In this document: positions 8,094-16,232 of the stretch, piece after piece
How positions within the stretch are numbered: position 1 is the first letter of the stretch
Layout: every line of letters begins with the position of its first letter
NCBI GenBank assembly: GCA_963794955.1
Contig: CAWCGF010000010.1
Location: 1-64,000, forward strand
Direction of reading: 5' to 3'
From: JAFDVL01 sp963794955
GTDB taxonomy: Bacteria; Acidobacteriota; Blastocatellia; RBC074
DNA length: 64,000 nt
Position numbers and translations under genes: made by a program
Notes under the pieces: generated by a model
Database searches by the model: none
Seen by the model: only the letters and a program-made list of their open reading frames with translations
What the model was told of the DNA's origin: nothing

Positions 8094-8546
8094 ATGATGG
8101 AGCAGGAAAAAGAAATCTTTTTCGAGCATCTGAAAAAGGAAGGCTTTAAAAAAACCGCCCAGCGCGAAAAGATTCTTGAAGTCTTTCTGCGTACCGAAGG
8201 TCATTCGAGTGCGGAAGACCTCTACAGTCTTATCAAAGTAGAAGACCCAACGGTTGGCTACACCACGGTTTACCGCACGCTCAAGCTCTTGACCGAATGC
8301 GGCTTGGCGCGCCAGGAAAGATTTGCCGATGGCTACATGCGCTATGAACACAGCTACAACCATCAGCATCACGATCACTTGGTTTGTACAAAGTGTGGCA
8401 AACTAATTGAGTTCTTCAGCGAAGTGATTGAACGAAAGCAAGACGAAATCGCCCGGAAGTTCAAATTCCAGCCCACGCATCACAGCTTACGGATTTTCGG
8501 CCTCTGCCATCAATGCCAAATCCAATGCCAAGCAGTAGCCAGCTAA
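8094..8546 (+). CDS. Fur family metal-dependent transcription regulator
   Basis: A 150-residue Fur-superfamily repressor. The winged helix covers about 10-85 (TVGYTTVYRTLKLL is the recognition region). The regulatory metal site HHDH is at 92-95, and the structural zinc pairs are C98/C101 and C138/C141. Whether it senses iron, zinc or peroxide cannot be told from sequence alone. The gene starts ATGATG, so 8097 is an alternative start. The next gene encodes a cytochrome c lipoprotein 12 bases downstream. Confidence 0.93.
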   Translation: MMEQEKEIFFEHLKKEGFKKTAQREKILEVFLRTEGHSSAEDLYSLIKVEDPTVGYTTVYRTLKLLTECGLARQERFADGYMRYEHSYNHQHHDHLVCTKCGKLIEFFSEVIERKQDEIARKFKFQPTHHSLRIFGLCHQCQIQCQAVAS

Positions 8547-8557
8547 CTTCAAAGATC

Positions 8558-9001
8558 ATGCAAACTCACGCCCGGTTTTTTTCGCTCTTTCTCTTGCTTG
8601 CTTTCATAGGTTTGTACCTTGCTTGTTCTAAACAATCCAGCACGAATGAAGCTGCCTCATCATCCGGTAGTGCAACTTCAAGTCCTGCCAACTCGGCTTC
8701 GCCAACGGTTGAGGTAGAACCCGTGATGCCGGAAAAAGTGCAAGTCGCATTTGAGCAAAACTGCAAATCCTGTCACGGTCCCGACGGACACGGAATCACC
8801 AGCGTTGCACCTGATGTGCGGCGCGCGCCACGCCGCACGGCAAACGAATGGGTAGCCCACTTAAAAGATCAAAAAGGCGCGCATTCCCAAACCAAAATTC
8901 CGGCGATGACCGCTTTGACCGATGACGATTATGAAGCCATTGGCGGCTATTTAGCTGACCTGACGCAAAACAATCCGGCAGCGGCGGATACCAAAAAGTA
9001 A
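8558..9001 (+). CDS. Small cytochrome c lipoprotein
   Basis: A 147-residue exported electron-transfer protein. The N-terminus is a lipoprotein signal with the acylated cysteine probably C23 (LYLACSK), followed by a Ser/Thr/Ala-rich linker to about residue 50. Heme is bound covalently at C69-K-S-C72-H73, and M117 (KIPAM) is the likely second axial ligand. It would sit on the periplasmic face of a membrane. I take the ATG at 8558 because upstream codons overlap fur and do not look like a signal peptide. It may be co-transcribed with fur. The electron partner is unknown. Confidence 0.88.
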   Translation: MQTHARFFSLFLLLAFIGLYLACSKQSSTNEAASSSGSATSSPANSASPTVEVEPVMPEKVQVAFEQNCKSCHGPDGHGITSVAPDVRRAPRRTANEWVAHLKDQKGAHSQTKIPAMTALTDDDYEAIGGYLADLTQNNPAAADTKK

Positions 9002-9010
9002 GCCCCCTAA

Positions 9011-10051
9011 TCAACGCTCGCTGGCAAGCGGTTTGTTAGGCGGCGCTTCCTGCGGCGCGATGGTCAAGCGCATCATTTCATTCCGCCGCAATACTTCCAA
9101 TTCCGATTTCACCCCGACTTTCGCATCCGTCAACAAACGATGCAATGCGTCAATCCCGGTGATAGGGCGATGATCGAAGCTAACAATCACATCTCCATCT
9201 AACAACCCTGCTCGCTGTGCCGGACTGTCAGGCTCCATTGAAATTACCAGGACGCCTGATTCAACCGGCAATTTATAGTAATAGATCACACGGCGCGGCA
9301 GCGGCACATTTTGTCCAGCAAGTCCCACATAGCTGCGCCGGATGCGACCATCTCGAATCAACCGCCCAGCCACAAATTTCGCCGTATTCGCCGCGATGGC
9401 AAAACAAATACTCTGCGCGCCCATAATCATTGCGGTGTTTACGCCGATCACACGACCTTGCGAATCAATCAGCGGCCCACCGCTATTGCCGGGATTCAAC
9501 GATGCATCAGTTTGAATAATATCGTCAATCAAGCGGCCTGAACGCGAACGCAACGAACGCCCCAACGCGCTGACGACGCCCGCCGTGACCGTGTACTGAA
9601 AACCATAGGGATTGCCGATAGCGATGGCTACCTGTCCGACTCGAATCTTGTCAGAATCACTAAACGACACGGGTACAAGATTTGGCGTGGTGACGCGAAG
9701 CACTGCCAAATCCGTGTCGGGATCATCACCAATCAGTTGTGCCTCAGAACGACCGCCGTCAGAAAATGTGACATTGATTTTTTCCGCTCCGTGAACGACA
9801 TGAGAGTTGGTCAGGATGAAACCATCCGGCGTGAAGATGAAGCCGGAGCCGCTGCCACCGGCAGATTGTTGATTGCGACGATTGCGGCTGCGCACTTCGA
9901 TATACACGACAGAGGGGCTAACGCTTTCTGTCGCGCTGATAACCGCGTGGGAATAAGCATCCAGCAAGGCAGTATCATTTGTTGCTTCAGCATTGTGGAT
10001 TTGAGAAGCGTTAAAGTGATGGCTTGCGAGCCAGTTCAAATCTGTGTTCAT
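9011..10051 (-). CDS. S1C (HtrA/DegP-like) serine protease with one PDZ domain
   Basis: A 346-residue trypsin-like protease. The catalytic triad is H84 (TNSHVV), D114 (DTDLAVL) and S190 (NPGNSGGP). A PDZ domain covers about 250-335 (SGVLVISMEPDSPAQRAGLLDGDVIVSF). Most HtrA proteins are exported, but here the N-terminus (MNTDLNWLASHHFNAS) has no signal peptide or membrane anchor, suggesting a cytoplasmic protein or a wrongly placed start. It is the last of four co-directional genes with an Rrf2 regulator, an SDR and a flavin reductase; gaps are 19-36 bases, so they probably form an operon. Confidence 0.9.
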   Translation of the reverse strand: MNTDLNWLASHHFNASQIHNAEATNDTALLDAYSHAVISATESVSPSVVYIEVRSRNRRNQQSAGGSGSGFIFTPDGFILTNSHVVHGAEKINVTFSDGGRSEAQLIGDDPDTDLAVLRVTTPNLVPVSFSDSDKIRVGQVAIAIGNPYGFQYTVTAGVVSALGRSLRSRSGRLIDDIIQTDASLNPGNSGGPLIDSQGRVIGVNTAMIMGAQSICFAIAANTAKFVAGRLIRDGRIRRSYVGLAGQNVPLPRRVIYYYKLPVESGVLVISMEPDSPAQRAGLLDGDVIVSFDHRPITGIDALHRLLTDAKVGVKSELEVLRRNEMMRLTIAPQEAPPNKPLASER

Positions 10052-10070
10052 AACAAATTCTTTGTTTCAG

Positions 10071-10496
10071 CTACGGGCGATGCTTCAGCACCGCCGTTGA
10101 AATATCAGCAATGGTTTTGCGCGCCAGGACTTTCTCCATCTCCCGCTGTGCTTCGGCAAAAATGCATTCCAAAGCGGCTTGAATGTTTTTGCCAATCACA
10201 CATCGTTGGTTGGGCGGATTCACGTGCATCGTGAACAGGCAGCGGTTTTCGACCGCCCTGTAAACATCCAGCAAAGTGATGTCTGCCGCTTCACGCGCCA
10301 GTCTTCCGCCCCCTGATGCTCCTGTGCGTGAGACGATCAAATCGGACTTTGCCAGCACCGACCAAATACGCCGCACCACCACGGGATTAGTATTGATGCT
10401 GTTCGCCACCAAGTCCGATTTGAGCGGCTCGCCCTGGGCTTGCGCCAGAACAGTCAAAATATGCACGGCAATGGTGAAGCGGCTATTCATCGCCAT
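10071..10496 (-). CDS. Rrf2 family transcription regulator (YwnA-like)
   Basis: A 141-residue winged-helix regulator of the Rrf2 family. The N-terminal SRFTIAVHILTVLA and RIWSVLAKSDLIVSRTGASGGGRLA segments are typical. Three cysteines lie in the second half (CLFTMHVNPPNQRC ... LEC), but the spacing is not the classical IscR cluster, so it may sense redox state by thiols as other YwnA-type members are thought to do. It sits inside an operon with a flavin reductase, an SDR and a protease, which it may autoregulate. The second ATG at 10490 is an alternative start. Confidence 0.85.
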   Translation of the reverse strand: MAMNSRFTIAVHILTVLAQAQGEPLKSDLVANSINTNPVVVRRIWSVLAKSDLIVSRTGASGGGRLAREAADITLLDVYRAVENRCLFTMHVNPPNQRCVIGKNIQAALECIFAEAQREMEKVLARKTIADISTAVLKHRP

Positions 10497-10526
10497 AAAA
10501 CAATTCCGCGAGGTTTCTTTTGCACC

Positions 10527-11237
10527 TTACCAGGGTAACGTTTGCCCCAGATGAAAATAGCCTCCCGTTGGCCCGTCGTCAGGCAAGAGCGCCAACGCGA
10601 CTGCTGTTTTTGCACCGTCTACAATTTCCAGCGGCGCATCGTCTCCCCCCATATCAGTTTTCACCCACCCCGGATGTCCGGCGTTGACCTTGATGCGCGT
10701 GTCGCGCACGGCGTTCGCCAATTGTACGGTGAGCATATTCAGCGCCGCTTTCGAGGAATTGTAGGCAGGCCAACTGGCGTCCCGCATTTCGGTGCTTAGC
10801 ATCGTGAGTGAACCGAGAATGCTGGAATGATTCACAATGCGTCCTGCTGGCGCTTCCTGGAGCAATGGCAATAACGCCTGCGCAATAAACCAGGGGGCAA
10901 TCACATTCGTTTCGTAGGTTTGCCGGAAGGCTTCGGCATCTGGTTGCCCCGCCTTATCCAGGCTGATGCCAGCATTGTTAATGAGAATATCGAGCCGACC
11001 AAAATTCTTCTCAAAATAGGGGGGCAGCGCGGCAATGTCATTGGCATTCGTTACCTCCAGTTTCACGTTGTGCGCATCAAGGCCTTCGGCTTTGAGCGTG
11101 GCGGCGGCTGTTTGCCCTTTTGCCTCATCACGCGCACTGAGTACAACGGTGATGCCCTGTTGCCCCAACTGACGAGCAATTTCTAATCCGAGTCCTTTGT
11201 TTGCGCCAGTGATAAGTGCGACTTTGTTCGTAGACAT
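10527..11237 (-). CDS. Short-chain dehydrogenase/reductase
   Basis: A 236-residue NAD(P)-dependent oxidoreductase of the classical SDR fold. The cofactor loop TGANKGLG is at 10-17, NNAG at 87-90, and the catalytic residues are S139 (HSS) with Y159 and K163 (YNSSK). It resembles plant and bacterial carbonyl reductases acting on small aldehydes or ketones. AAGGGAAC lies before the ATG. The upstream flavin reductase gene is 29 bases away and the Rrf2 regulator follows by 30. The substrate is not deducible. Confidence 0.9.
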   Translation of the reverse strand: MSTNKVALITGANKGLGLEIARQLGQQGITVVLSARDEAKGQTAAATLKAEGLDAHNVKLEVTNANDIAALPPYFEKNFGRLDILINNAGISLDKAGQPDAEAFRQTYETNVIAPWFIAQALLPLLQEAPAGRIVNHSSILGSLTMLSTEMRDASWPAYNSSKAALNMLTVQLANAVRDTRIKVNAGHPGWVKTDMGGDDAPLEIVDGAKTAVALALLPDDGPTGGYFHLGQTLPW

Positions 11238-11266
11238 ATAAGTTCCCTTCTGTTGTTTGCTAAGAA

Positions 11267-11911
11267 TTATTTCTCTTCAGACTGCTGCCACGCCGAAAAA
11301 CTGATACGTGGCATTTCAAATAGGTCCTTGGTTTTCGTATAAAAACCGCTGCCGTGCATGCGCCCGATCAGGCCGATTTTGTCGGTGTGAACACGATTGG
11401 TCGTCACATCATAAAATTGTTTTGCGATGTGCAAATGAACAACGACACCCAGCATTACCCGCGTGCGACCAATTTCAATCGTTGTGTGATGACGACATTC
11501 CAACTGGGCTGGCGATTCGGCAATGCGAGGGGTTTTAATCTTAGTCGAAGCGAGCAATGACAACTTCGCCATTTCAATTTCGCTGACGTGGGCAGGAAAA
11601 TCGGTGGCACAAATATTCATCGCTGCGGCCAGAGGCTCATTTACCAGATTTACAACAAACTCGCCGCTATGCAAAACATTTCCGGCAGTGTCCTTCAATC
11701 CAAGCGAACGGACATCATCCCGCCCGATGCCAAGGGCTACCACTGGCGGGTCGCTGCCCAGCAAATTGAAAAATGAAAACGGTGCAGCATTCACCAGTCC
11801 GTCCTGATTGATCGAAGTTACGAGTGCAATCGGACGCGGCACCACCAGACCAACCAATAATCTGTAAGCATCACCGGATTTCGCTTGTTCCAAATCAAAA
11901 TCCACCGTCAT
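11267..11911 (-). CDS. Flavin reductase-like FMN-binding protein
   Basis: A 214-residue protein of the flavin reductase-like, FMN-binding split barrel family. The family pattern appears in VGLVVPRPIALVTSINQDGLVNAAPFSFFN (about 21-50) and DPPVVALGIG. Such proteins bind FMN and reduce it or a substrate with NAD(P)H. It is the first gene of the four-gene operon, with AAGGA before the ATG. Divergent from it, 136 bases away, is hemF. Confidence 0.88.
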   Translation of the reverse strand: MTVDFDLEQAKSGDAYRLLVGLVVPRPIALVTSINQDGLVNAAPFSFFNLLGSDPPVVALGIGRDDVRSLGLKDTAGNVLHSGEFVVNLVNEPLAAAMNICATDFPAHVSEIEMAKLSLLASTKIKTPRIAESPAQLECRHHTTIEIGRTRVMLGVVVHLHIAKQFYDVTTNRVHTDKIGLIGRMHGSGFYTKTKDLFEMPRISFSAWQQSEEK

Positions 11912-12047
11912 CGCTATTCCTTTCTAAAACCACTCCATCTGTAACCATCTTAGTTACAAATAAGATTTCGTCAAGTGGTATTTTACCGCAGAGAAACCCG
12001 GTGTCTCTTTCTTGACGGATGAGGCAACAAGTGAGTAAAAGAGATGT

Positions 12048-12983
12048 ATGACTTCAACCCACGATCTCAAGACCAGAGCCAGCGAGTTTTTCTCTTCCCT
12101 GCAAGATAAAATCTGTCGCAGTTTAGAATCAATTGACGGCCAAACCACGTTTCGCGAAGACTTGTGGGAACGCGAAGGCGGTGGCGGCGGGCGCACGCGT
12201 GTGCTGGAAGGCGGTGGCATGTTTGAAAAGGCAGGCGTGAATTTTTCTGCAGTGCAGGGGGAGTTACCCGAAGTTTTAGCCCGGCAACTGGCCTCACAGC
12301 TTTATGCCAAACTAGGACAGGAAAATGCTGGTGTGGCCGCAGGTCAGGGCTTTTTCGCCACGGGAGTTTCGCTCGTATTGCATCCACACAATCCTTACGT
12401 CCCAACAGTTCATGCGAACTTTCGTTATTTCGAGCAAGGGGAACTGCGCTGGTTTGGTGGTGGTGCAGACCTCACACCGTATTATGGCTTCCGCGAGGAT
12501 GTGACGCATTTTCATCGCACACTGAAAGAAGCGTGTGACAAGCACGACGCAAGCTTTTATCCGAAATATAAAAAATGGTGCGATGAATATTTTTATATCA
12601 AGCATCGCCAGCAAATGCGTGGCGCGGGAGGCCTCTTCTTTGACTATTTGACGGAGGATTTAGAGCGCACCTTCGCCTTCGTACGTGACGTCGGCGAAGC
12701 GTTTTTGCCTTCGTATTTGCCGATTGTCGAACGACGCAAAGAAATGCCGTTTGGTGAGCGCGAACGCGATTTTCAACTGATTCGGCGTGGGCGCTATGTG
12801 GAATTCAATTTAGTTTATGATCGCGGGACGACATTTGGCTTGCAAACTAATGGGCGGACGGAATCCATCCTGATGTCCTTGCCGACGTTGGCGAAATGGA
12901 TTTATGACTATCAGCCGGAGCCTAATTCACCGGAGGCGGAGGCGTGGGAATTTTATCAGCCACAGGAGTGGGTAAAAGCGTAG
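12048..12983 (+). CDS. hemF: Oxygen-dependent coproporphyrinogen III oxidase
   Basis: A 311-residue HemF, which converts coproporphyrinogen III to protoporphyrinogen IX using oxygen in heme synthesis. Strong family stretches are GGGGRTRVLEGGGMFEKAGVN (about 45-65), GELRWFGGGADLTPYY, RGAGGLFFDYL and FNLVYDRGTTFGLQTNGRTESILMSLP. The length is near the usual 300. It is a lone gene on the plus strand that ends two bases before the convergent histidine kinase. Presence of this enzyme indicates growth with oxygen. Confidence 0.96.
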   Translation: MTSTHDLKTRASEFFSSLQDKICRSLESIDGQTTFREDLWEREGGGGGRTRVLEGGGMFEKAGVNFSAVQGELPEVLARQLASQLYAKLGQENAGVAAGQGFFATGVSLVLHPHNPYVPTVHANFRYFEQGELRWFGGGADLTPYYGFREDVTHFHRTLKEACDKHDASFYPKYKKWCDEYFYIKHRQQMRGAGGLFFDYLTEDLERTFAFVRDVGEAFLPSYLPIVERRKEMPFGERERDFQLIRRGRYVEFNLVYDRGTTFGLQTNGRTESILMSLPTLAKWIYDYQPEPNSPEAEAWEFYQPQEWVKA

Positions 12984-12984
12984 G

Positions 12985-13998
12985 TTACTCCTCGCCAGCC
13001 GTTACTACCTCTTCTTGAGACGGCTCATTGCACACAGGAATCATGATGGTGAAGGTACTGCCTTTGCCTTTTTGTGAACGCACTGAGACGTTGCCGCCGT
13101 GTGCCACAGCAATACGCTTAACGATAGCCAACCCTAAGCCCGAACCTGCTTTGCGCTTGCCATTTTGCGCTTGCCAATAAGCGTCAAAGACATAGGGCGA
13201 TTCATCGTGGGCCAGCCCTTCGCCCGTGTCTATGACGGCCAGCAAAACATAATCGCACATCGCATCACGGCGCTTTTCATTGAGGAAACTAGCGTGAATC
13301 GTGACCGACCCACCTTTCGAGGTAAATTTGATGGCATTAGTCACGAGGTTGATCAAGGCGCGGTGCATTTGCTTGCGATCTACATAAATAGGCGGCAAAT
13401 TTGCCTGCACCTTACAACTCAAATTAACACCGGCTTGCCGCGCAACACCGCCAGCAACTTGCATGACAGAATCAACCATCTCGGCAACAGGAAGCTGCTC
13501 ACAATCCAGAGACAAAAGTTTTTGTTTTGTCATCTTCGAGAGGTCAAGCATATCGTTCAGGAGGCCAGCGACTTCCTGGCAACTTCTGAGCGCATCCTGT
13601 AACAATGGCTGATAATAGGATAGTTCCAATGGACGCGAAGCACTAAGATCGTCGTTCATCAGATCCAGCACACCTAATATGACCGTAAGAGGTGAGCGAA
13701 TGTCATGCACGACTGCATTTATGAAGCTGGCTTTGAGCTGTCCTTCGGTGCGGAGTTCCTCAATTAGCCCTTCCAGTTCTGCCAGACGCTTTTGTAATTC
13801 AACGCCTTCGGCGATATGTGGCCAAGCCGCAAGCGGGAGGGCAGGAGGGGGCACGAAACCCGCTTCCAGTTGGTTTCCCAACTCAACGGCAATTCCTAGT
13901 TCATAATCTGTAAATGGTGGGCTGAGCTTTTCGATTGGTCCTGGTGCCGAAGCCAGTACCATGACGGGCGAAGTCGTCAAGGCGAGATTCTTGTTCAT
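12985..13998 (-). CDS. Soluble sensor histidine kinase
   Basis: A 337-residue histidine kinase with the phosphorylated H98 in the H box (VVHDIRSPL), an N box (INLVTNAIKFT), the G1 box DTGEGL and the G2 box GSGLGLAIVKRI. It has no membrane span and no recognised sensor domain; the first 60 residues are proline/alanine-rich and a short coiled coil (about 66-88) precedes the dimerisation helix. It therefore probably receives its signal from a cytoplasmic partner. No response regulator is adjacent. AAGGAATT precedes the ATG. Confidence 0.92.
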   Translation of the reverse strand: MNKNLALTTSPVMVLASAPGPIEKLSPPFTDYELGIAVELGNQLEAGFVPPPALPLAAWPHIAEGVELQKRLAELEGLIEELRTEGQLKASFINAVVHDIRSPLTVILGVLDLMNDDLSASRPLELSYYQPLLQDALRSCQEVAGLLNDMLDLSKMTKQKLLSLDCEQLPVAEMVDSVMQVAGGVARQAGVNLSCKVQANLPPIYVDRKQMHRALINLVTNAIKFTSKGGSVTIHASFLNEKRRDAMCDYVLLAVIDTGEGLAHDESPYVFDAYWQAQNGKRKAGSGLGLAIVKRIAVAHGGNVSVRSQKGKGSTFTIMIPVCNEPSQEEVVTAGEE

Positions 13999-14441
13999 AG
14001 CGGTAGTAATTCCTTATAACGCAAGTTGCGTCGTGAGATTTTCGGGTTGTGGATTTGCTGGAAAACGATTTCGGGGAAATCAGATTGGCGCGCCGGTATA
14101 AAGAGGCAGGCCCGGCAGGGGCGCGAAACATTGCCATCTTATTTCATTTTTGTAGTAAGAGTACAGAAAAATTTCTTTCTCCGAAAAACTGAAGCTGAAT
14201 TACGAAATTTTGGATAAATGGCTAATGTGACGCTGCGACAAAAGTGTGGGATAACCGCGCTAAATGAGAAGCTTTGCAAGAGATACCTAGCATCGCAAAA
14301 TCGAACGAAAACGTGGCATCCGGTTTGCACTATTGCGGGCGTGTGTGCGATTACAAACAATCTGCACCACAGTCTTCCGAGAATTTCATCCCAGCAAAGC
14401 TAGATTGACGGAGAGGTCGTAAAAAAGCCTCTCCTATTTTT
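13999..14441. other. 443-bp stretch without a supported protein gene
   Basis: No convincing coding frame is present; the best (14218-14403 plus) has no ribosome site or recognisable sequence. The stretch does hold a sigma-54-like promoter and, about 80 bases beyond it, an intrinsic terminator on the same strand, listed separately. Confidence 0.7.
14314..14329 (+). promoter_or_regulatory. Sigma-54-type (-24/-12) promoter candidate
   Basis: The sequence tggcatccggttttgca-like core at these positions (tggcatc, cggt, ttgca) fits TGGCACG-N4-TTGCW with a single change and has the required GG-N10-GC spacing. Transcription would begin near 14340 on the plus strand. No activator gene is beside it. 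Confidence 0.45.
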
Positions 14442-14443
14442 TT
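14340..14443 (+). ncRNA. Candidate small RNA (sigma-54 promoter to terminator)
   Basis: The interval between the -12 element (14328) and an intrinsic terminator is about 104 bases. No plus-strand protein gene explains either signal; the following gene is on the minus strand. The simplest reading is a short, sigma-54-dependent non-coding RNA. Its 3' end would also overlap the last codon of the minus-strand PLP enzyme. This is inference from two signals only. Confidence 0.3.
14410..14443 (+). terminator. Intrinsic terminator, plus strand
   Basis: A 7-bp stem ggagagg (14410-14416) and cctctcc (14428-14434) is followed by tattttttt. The T run is on the plus strand only, so it does not serve the minus-strand gene ending at 14442. 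Confidence 0.75.
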
Positions 14444-15614
14444 AGACTTTTTCCAACGCCTGAGTAAAGTCAGCCACAATGTCATCTGTATCCTCTAGCC
14501 CAACTGAAATCCGAACCAGGCTTTCGCGGATTCCTGTCGCGCGTTGCTGTTCGGGCGTGAGTTGTAAACTCCACATGGCGGCGGGGTGTACAACCAGCGT
14601 TTCAAATCCGCCGAGGCTCGCGGCACGAATCCCTAGTTTGAGCGAGGCAATCATTTTTTCGGCACCCCCATAACCACCCTTCACCTCCACGCTAAGCATC
14701 CCGGTAAACCCATGCATCTGCGCTTTAGCCAACGCATGTTGTGGGTGTGATGCCAAGCCGGGATAGTAAACACGCTCTATTTTTGGATGCGCTTCCAGGA
14801 ACTGCGCCAACGCCATTGCATTTTGATTGTGCCGTTCTATGCGCAACCCAAGGGTTCGCAGCCCGCGTAATAATAACCAGCCATCAAAGGGACTTAGCAC
14901 GCTTCCCGACACCACGGCAAACCGCCATATTTGCTCAAGCAAGTCTTTGGCACCAACAATAACACCTGCCGTTGCGTCGTGATGACCGCCGATATATTTC
15001 GTGGCACTGTGCAATACGACATCGCAACCTAATTCCAATGGTCGTTGATTGATTGGTGAAGCAAAAGTGTTGTCAACCATTGTAAGGAGATTATGTTGTT
15101 TAGCCAGGGCGACAACCGCCCGCAAATCGGTAAGTTGCATCAACGGATTCGTTGGTGTTTCGACATAGATAAGTTTTGTATTAGGACGAACCGCTGCCGC
15201 AAATTCCTCATTATTAGTGTTATCAACCAACGTGCATTCAACCTGAAACCTCGGCAGAATGTCGCGGAAGAGTACAGTTGTTGCAGCATAATGATTGTGC
15301 TGCGCGACGACATGATCGCCGCTCTTCAATTGGCTCATCACCGCAGCAAAAATCGCCCCGATACCGGAGCTTGTCACTAAGGCTGCCTCGCCATTTTCCA
15401 AAGCAGCGACCGTGGCTTCGACCTGTTGATGATTAGGGTTGCCGTAGCGCGTGTAAAATTCAGCGTGGCGCGGTGCCGTCGCCATTTCGTAAAAATGATC
15501 GGCGTTCTCGGCACTAAATGTTGTAGTTTGAAAGATTGGCGGACTGATCGAAGTCGTCTTATTGAATTCTTGGGAAGCGTGAACAGCTTTGGTTTGCAGG
15601 CCTTGTTTTTCCAT
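14442..15614 (-). CDS. Cystathionine gamma-synthase/lyase family PLP enzyme
   Basis: A 390-residue trans-sulfuration enzyme of the Cys/Met metabolism fold. The PLP-binding lysine is K206 in LHSATKYIGGH; the phosphate-contacting YTRYGNPNHQ lies at 54-63 and VETPTNP at 151-157. The C-terminal SLGGFETLVVHPA is typical. Family members make or break C-S bonds of cystathionine, homocysteine or methionine (synthase, beta- or gamma-lyase, methionine gamma-lyase); sequence reading alone cannot choose. It stands alone on the minus strand upstream of an ACT-domain gene. Confidence 0.9.
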   Translation of the reverse strand: MEKQGLQTKAVHASQEFNKTTSISPPIFQTTTFSAENADHFYEMATAPRHAEFYTRYGNPNHQQVEATVAALENGEAALVTSSGIGAIFAAVMSQLKSGDHVVAQHNHYAATTVLFRDILPRFQVECTLVDNTNNEEFAAAVRPNTKLIYVETPTNPLMQLTDLRAVVALAKQHNLLTMVDNTFASPINQRPLELGCDVVLHSATKYIGGHHDATAGVIVGAKDLLEQIWRFAVVSGSVLSPFDGWLLLRGLRTLGLRIERHNQNAMALAQFLEAHPKIERVYYPGLASHPQHALAKAQMHGFTGMLSVEVKGGYGGAEKMIASLKLGIRAASLGGFETLVVHPAAMWSLQLTPEQQRATGIRESLVRISVGLEDTDDIVADFTQALEKV

Positions 15615-15667
15615 AAAGCAAGTCGAGGAAAGTCGGTCTTTTCTGAACTTTCCAGGTTGAAGTTAAA

Positions 15668-16093
15668 TTAAAGCTGTGCCAGCACCGTTAGTTGTAACGT
15701 GACCAGGGCGTGACGCACGGCGACTAGCGCTTGATCGTATTTAGCCTCATGCACCAAAACGGCATCAGTTCGATAGGTGGAGAGACTGAGAATGCTAACG
15801 TCGGCATCGGCCAAAGCGCGGCTGACTTCAGCAATGAAGCCGACGACCGAAAAATCCAGCACGGCGTCGAACCGAATCAACCGCCGTCGCAATTGTGCCT
15901 GCGAGCCGGGAAAAGCGGCGGCCATTGCCTGCCAACGGTCTTCCGCTACGATCAAGGTAATCTCATCTTTATCGCGCGTGACAGAAACGAACTCTTCAAA
16001 GTCACGAACTGCTGTAACGACTTCACCATAATAGTTGAGCGGAATGCTGGCAACAGCAAAGATAGTAGGAGACAGGTCGAGCTGAATCGGCAT
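15668..16093 (-). CDS. ACT-domain protein (CASTOR-like)
   Basis: A 141-residue protein with two ACT-like halves, the second showing GFIAEVSRALADADVSILSLSTYRTDAVLV, the pattern of amino-acid-sensing ACT domains. Such proteins bind amino acids and regulate enzymes or act alone. Start: I use the ATG at 16093 (MPIQLDLSPT); an upstream ATG at 16159 adds 22 residues of unlikely composition, and neither has a strong ribosome site. It lies 53 bases upstream of the PLP enzyme gene in the same direction, hinting at a link to sulfur amino acids. Confidence 0.75.
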   Translation of the reverse strand: MPIQLDLSPTIFAVASIPLNYYGEVVTAVRDFEEFVSVTRDKDEITLIVAEDRWQAMAAAFPGSQAQLRRRLIRFDAVLDFSVVGFIAEVSRALADADVSILSLSTYRTDAVLVHEAKYDQALVAVRHALVTLQLTVLAQL

Positions 16094-16232
16094 ATTTTGT
16101 AATGTTAATTGCAGAATAAGGAGCGCAGAATTATTCTTTGCCCGCGGGTCAATATACACTGCCTGGAAGTTCAGGCCAAAGATTTGTCAGGATTTATTTG
16201 CTCAACAGGAACGAAAGCGTAGAATTCACTTT

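Noticed and set aside
14218..14403. Small plus-strand open frame near the sigma-54 signal
   Set aside because: It starts before the promoter candidate, has no ribosome site and no recognisable sequence.
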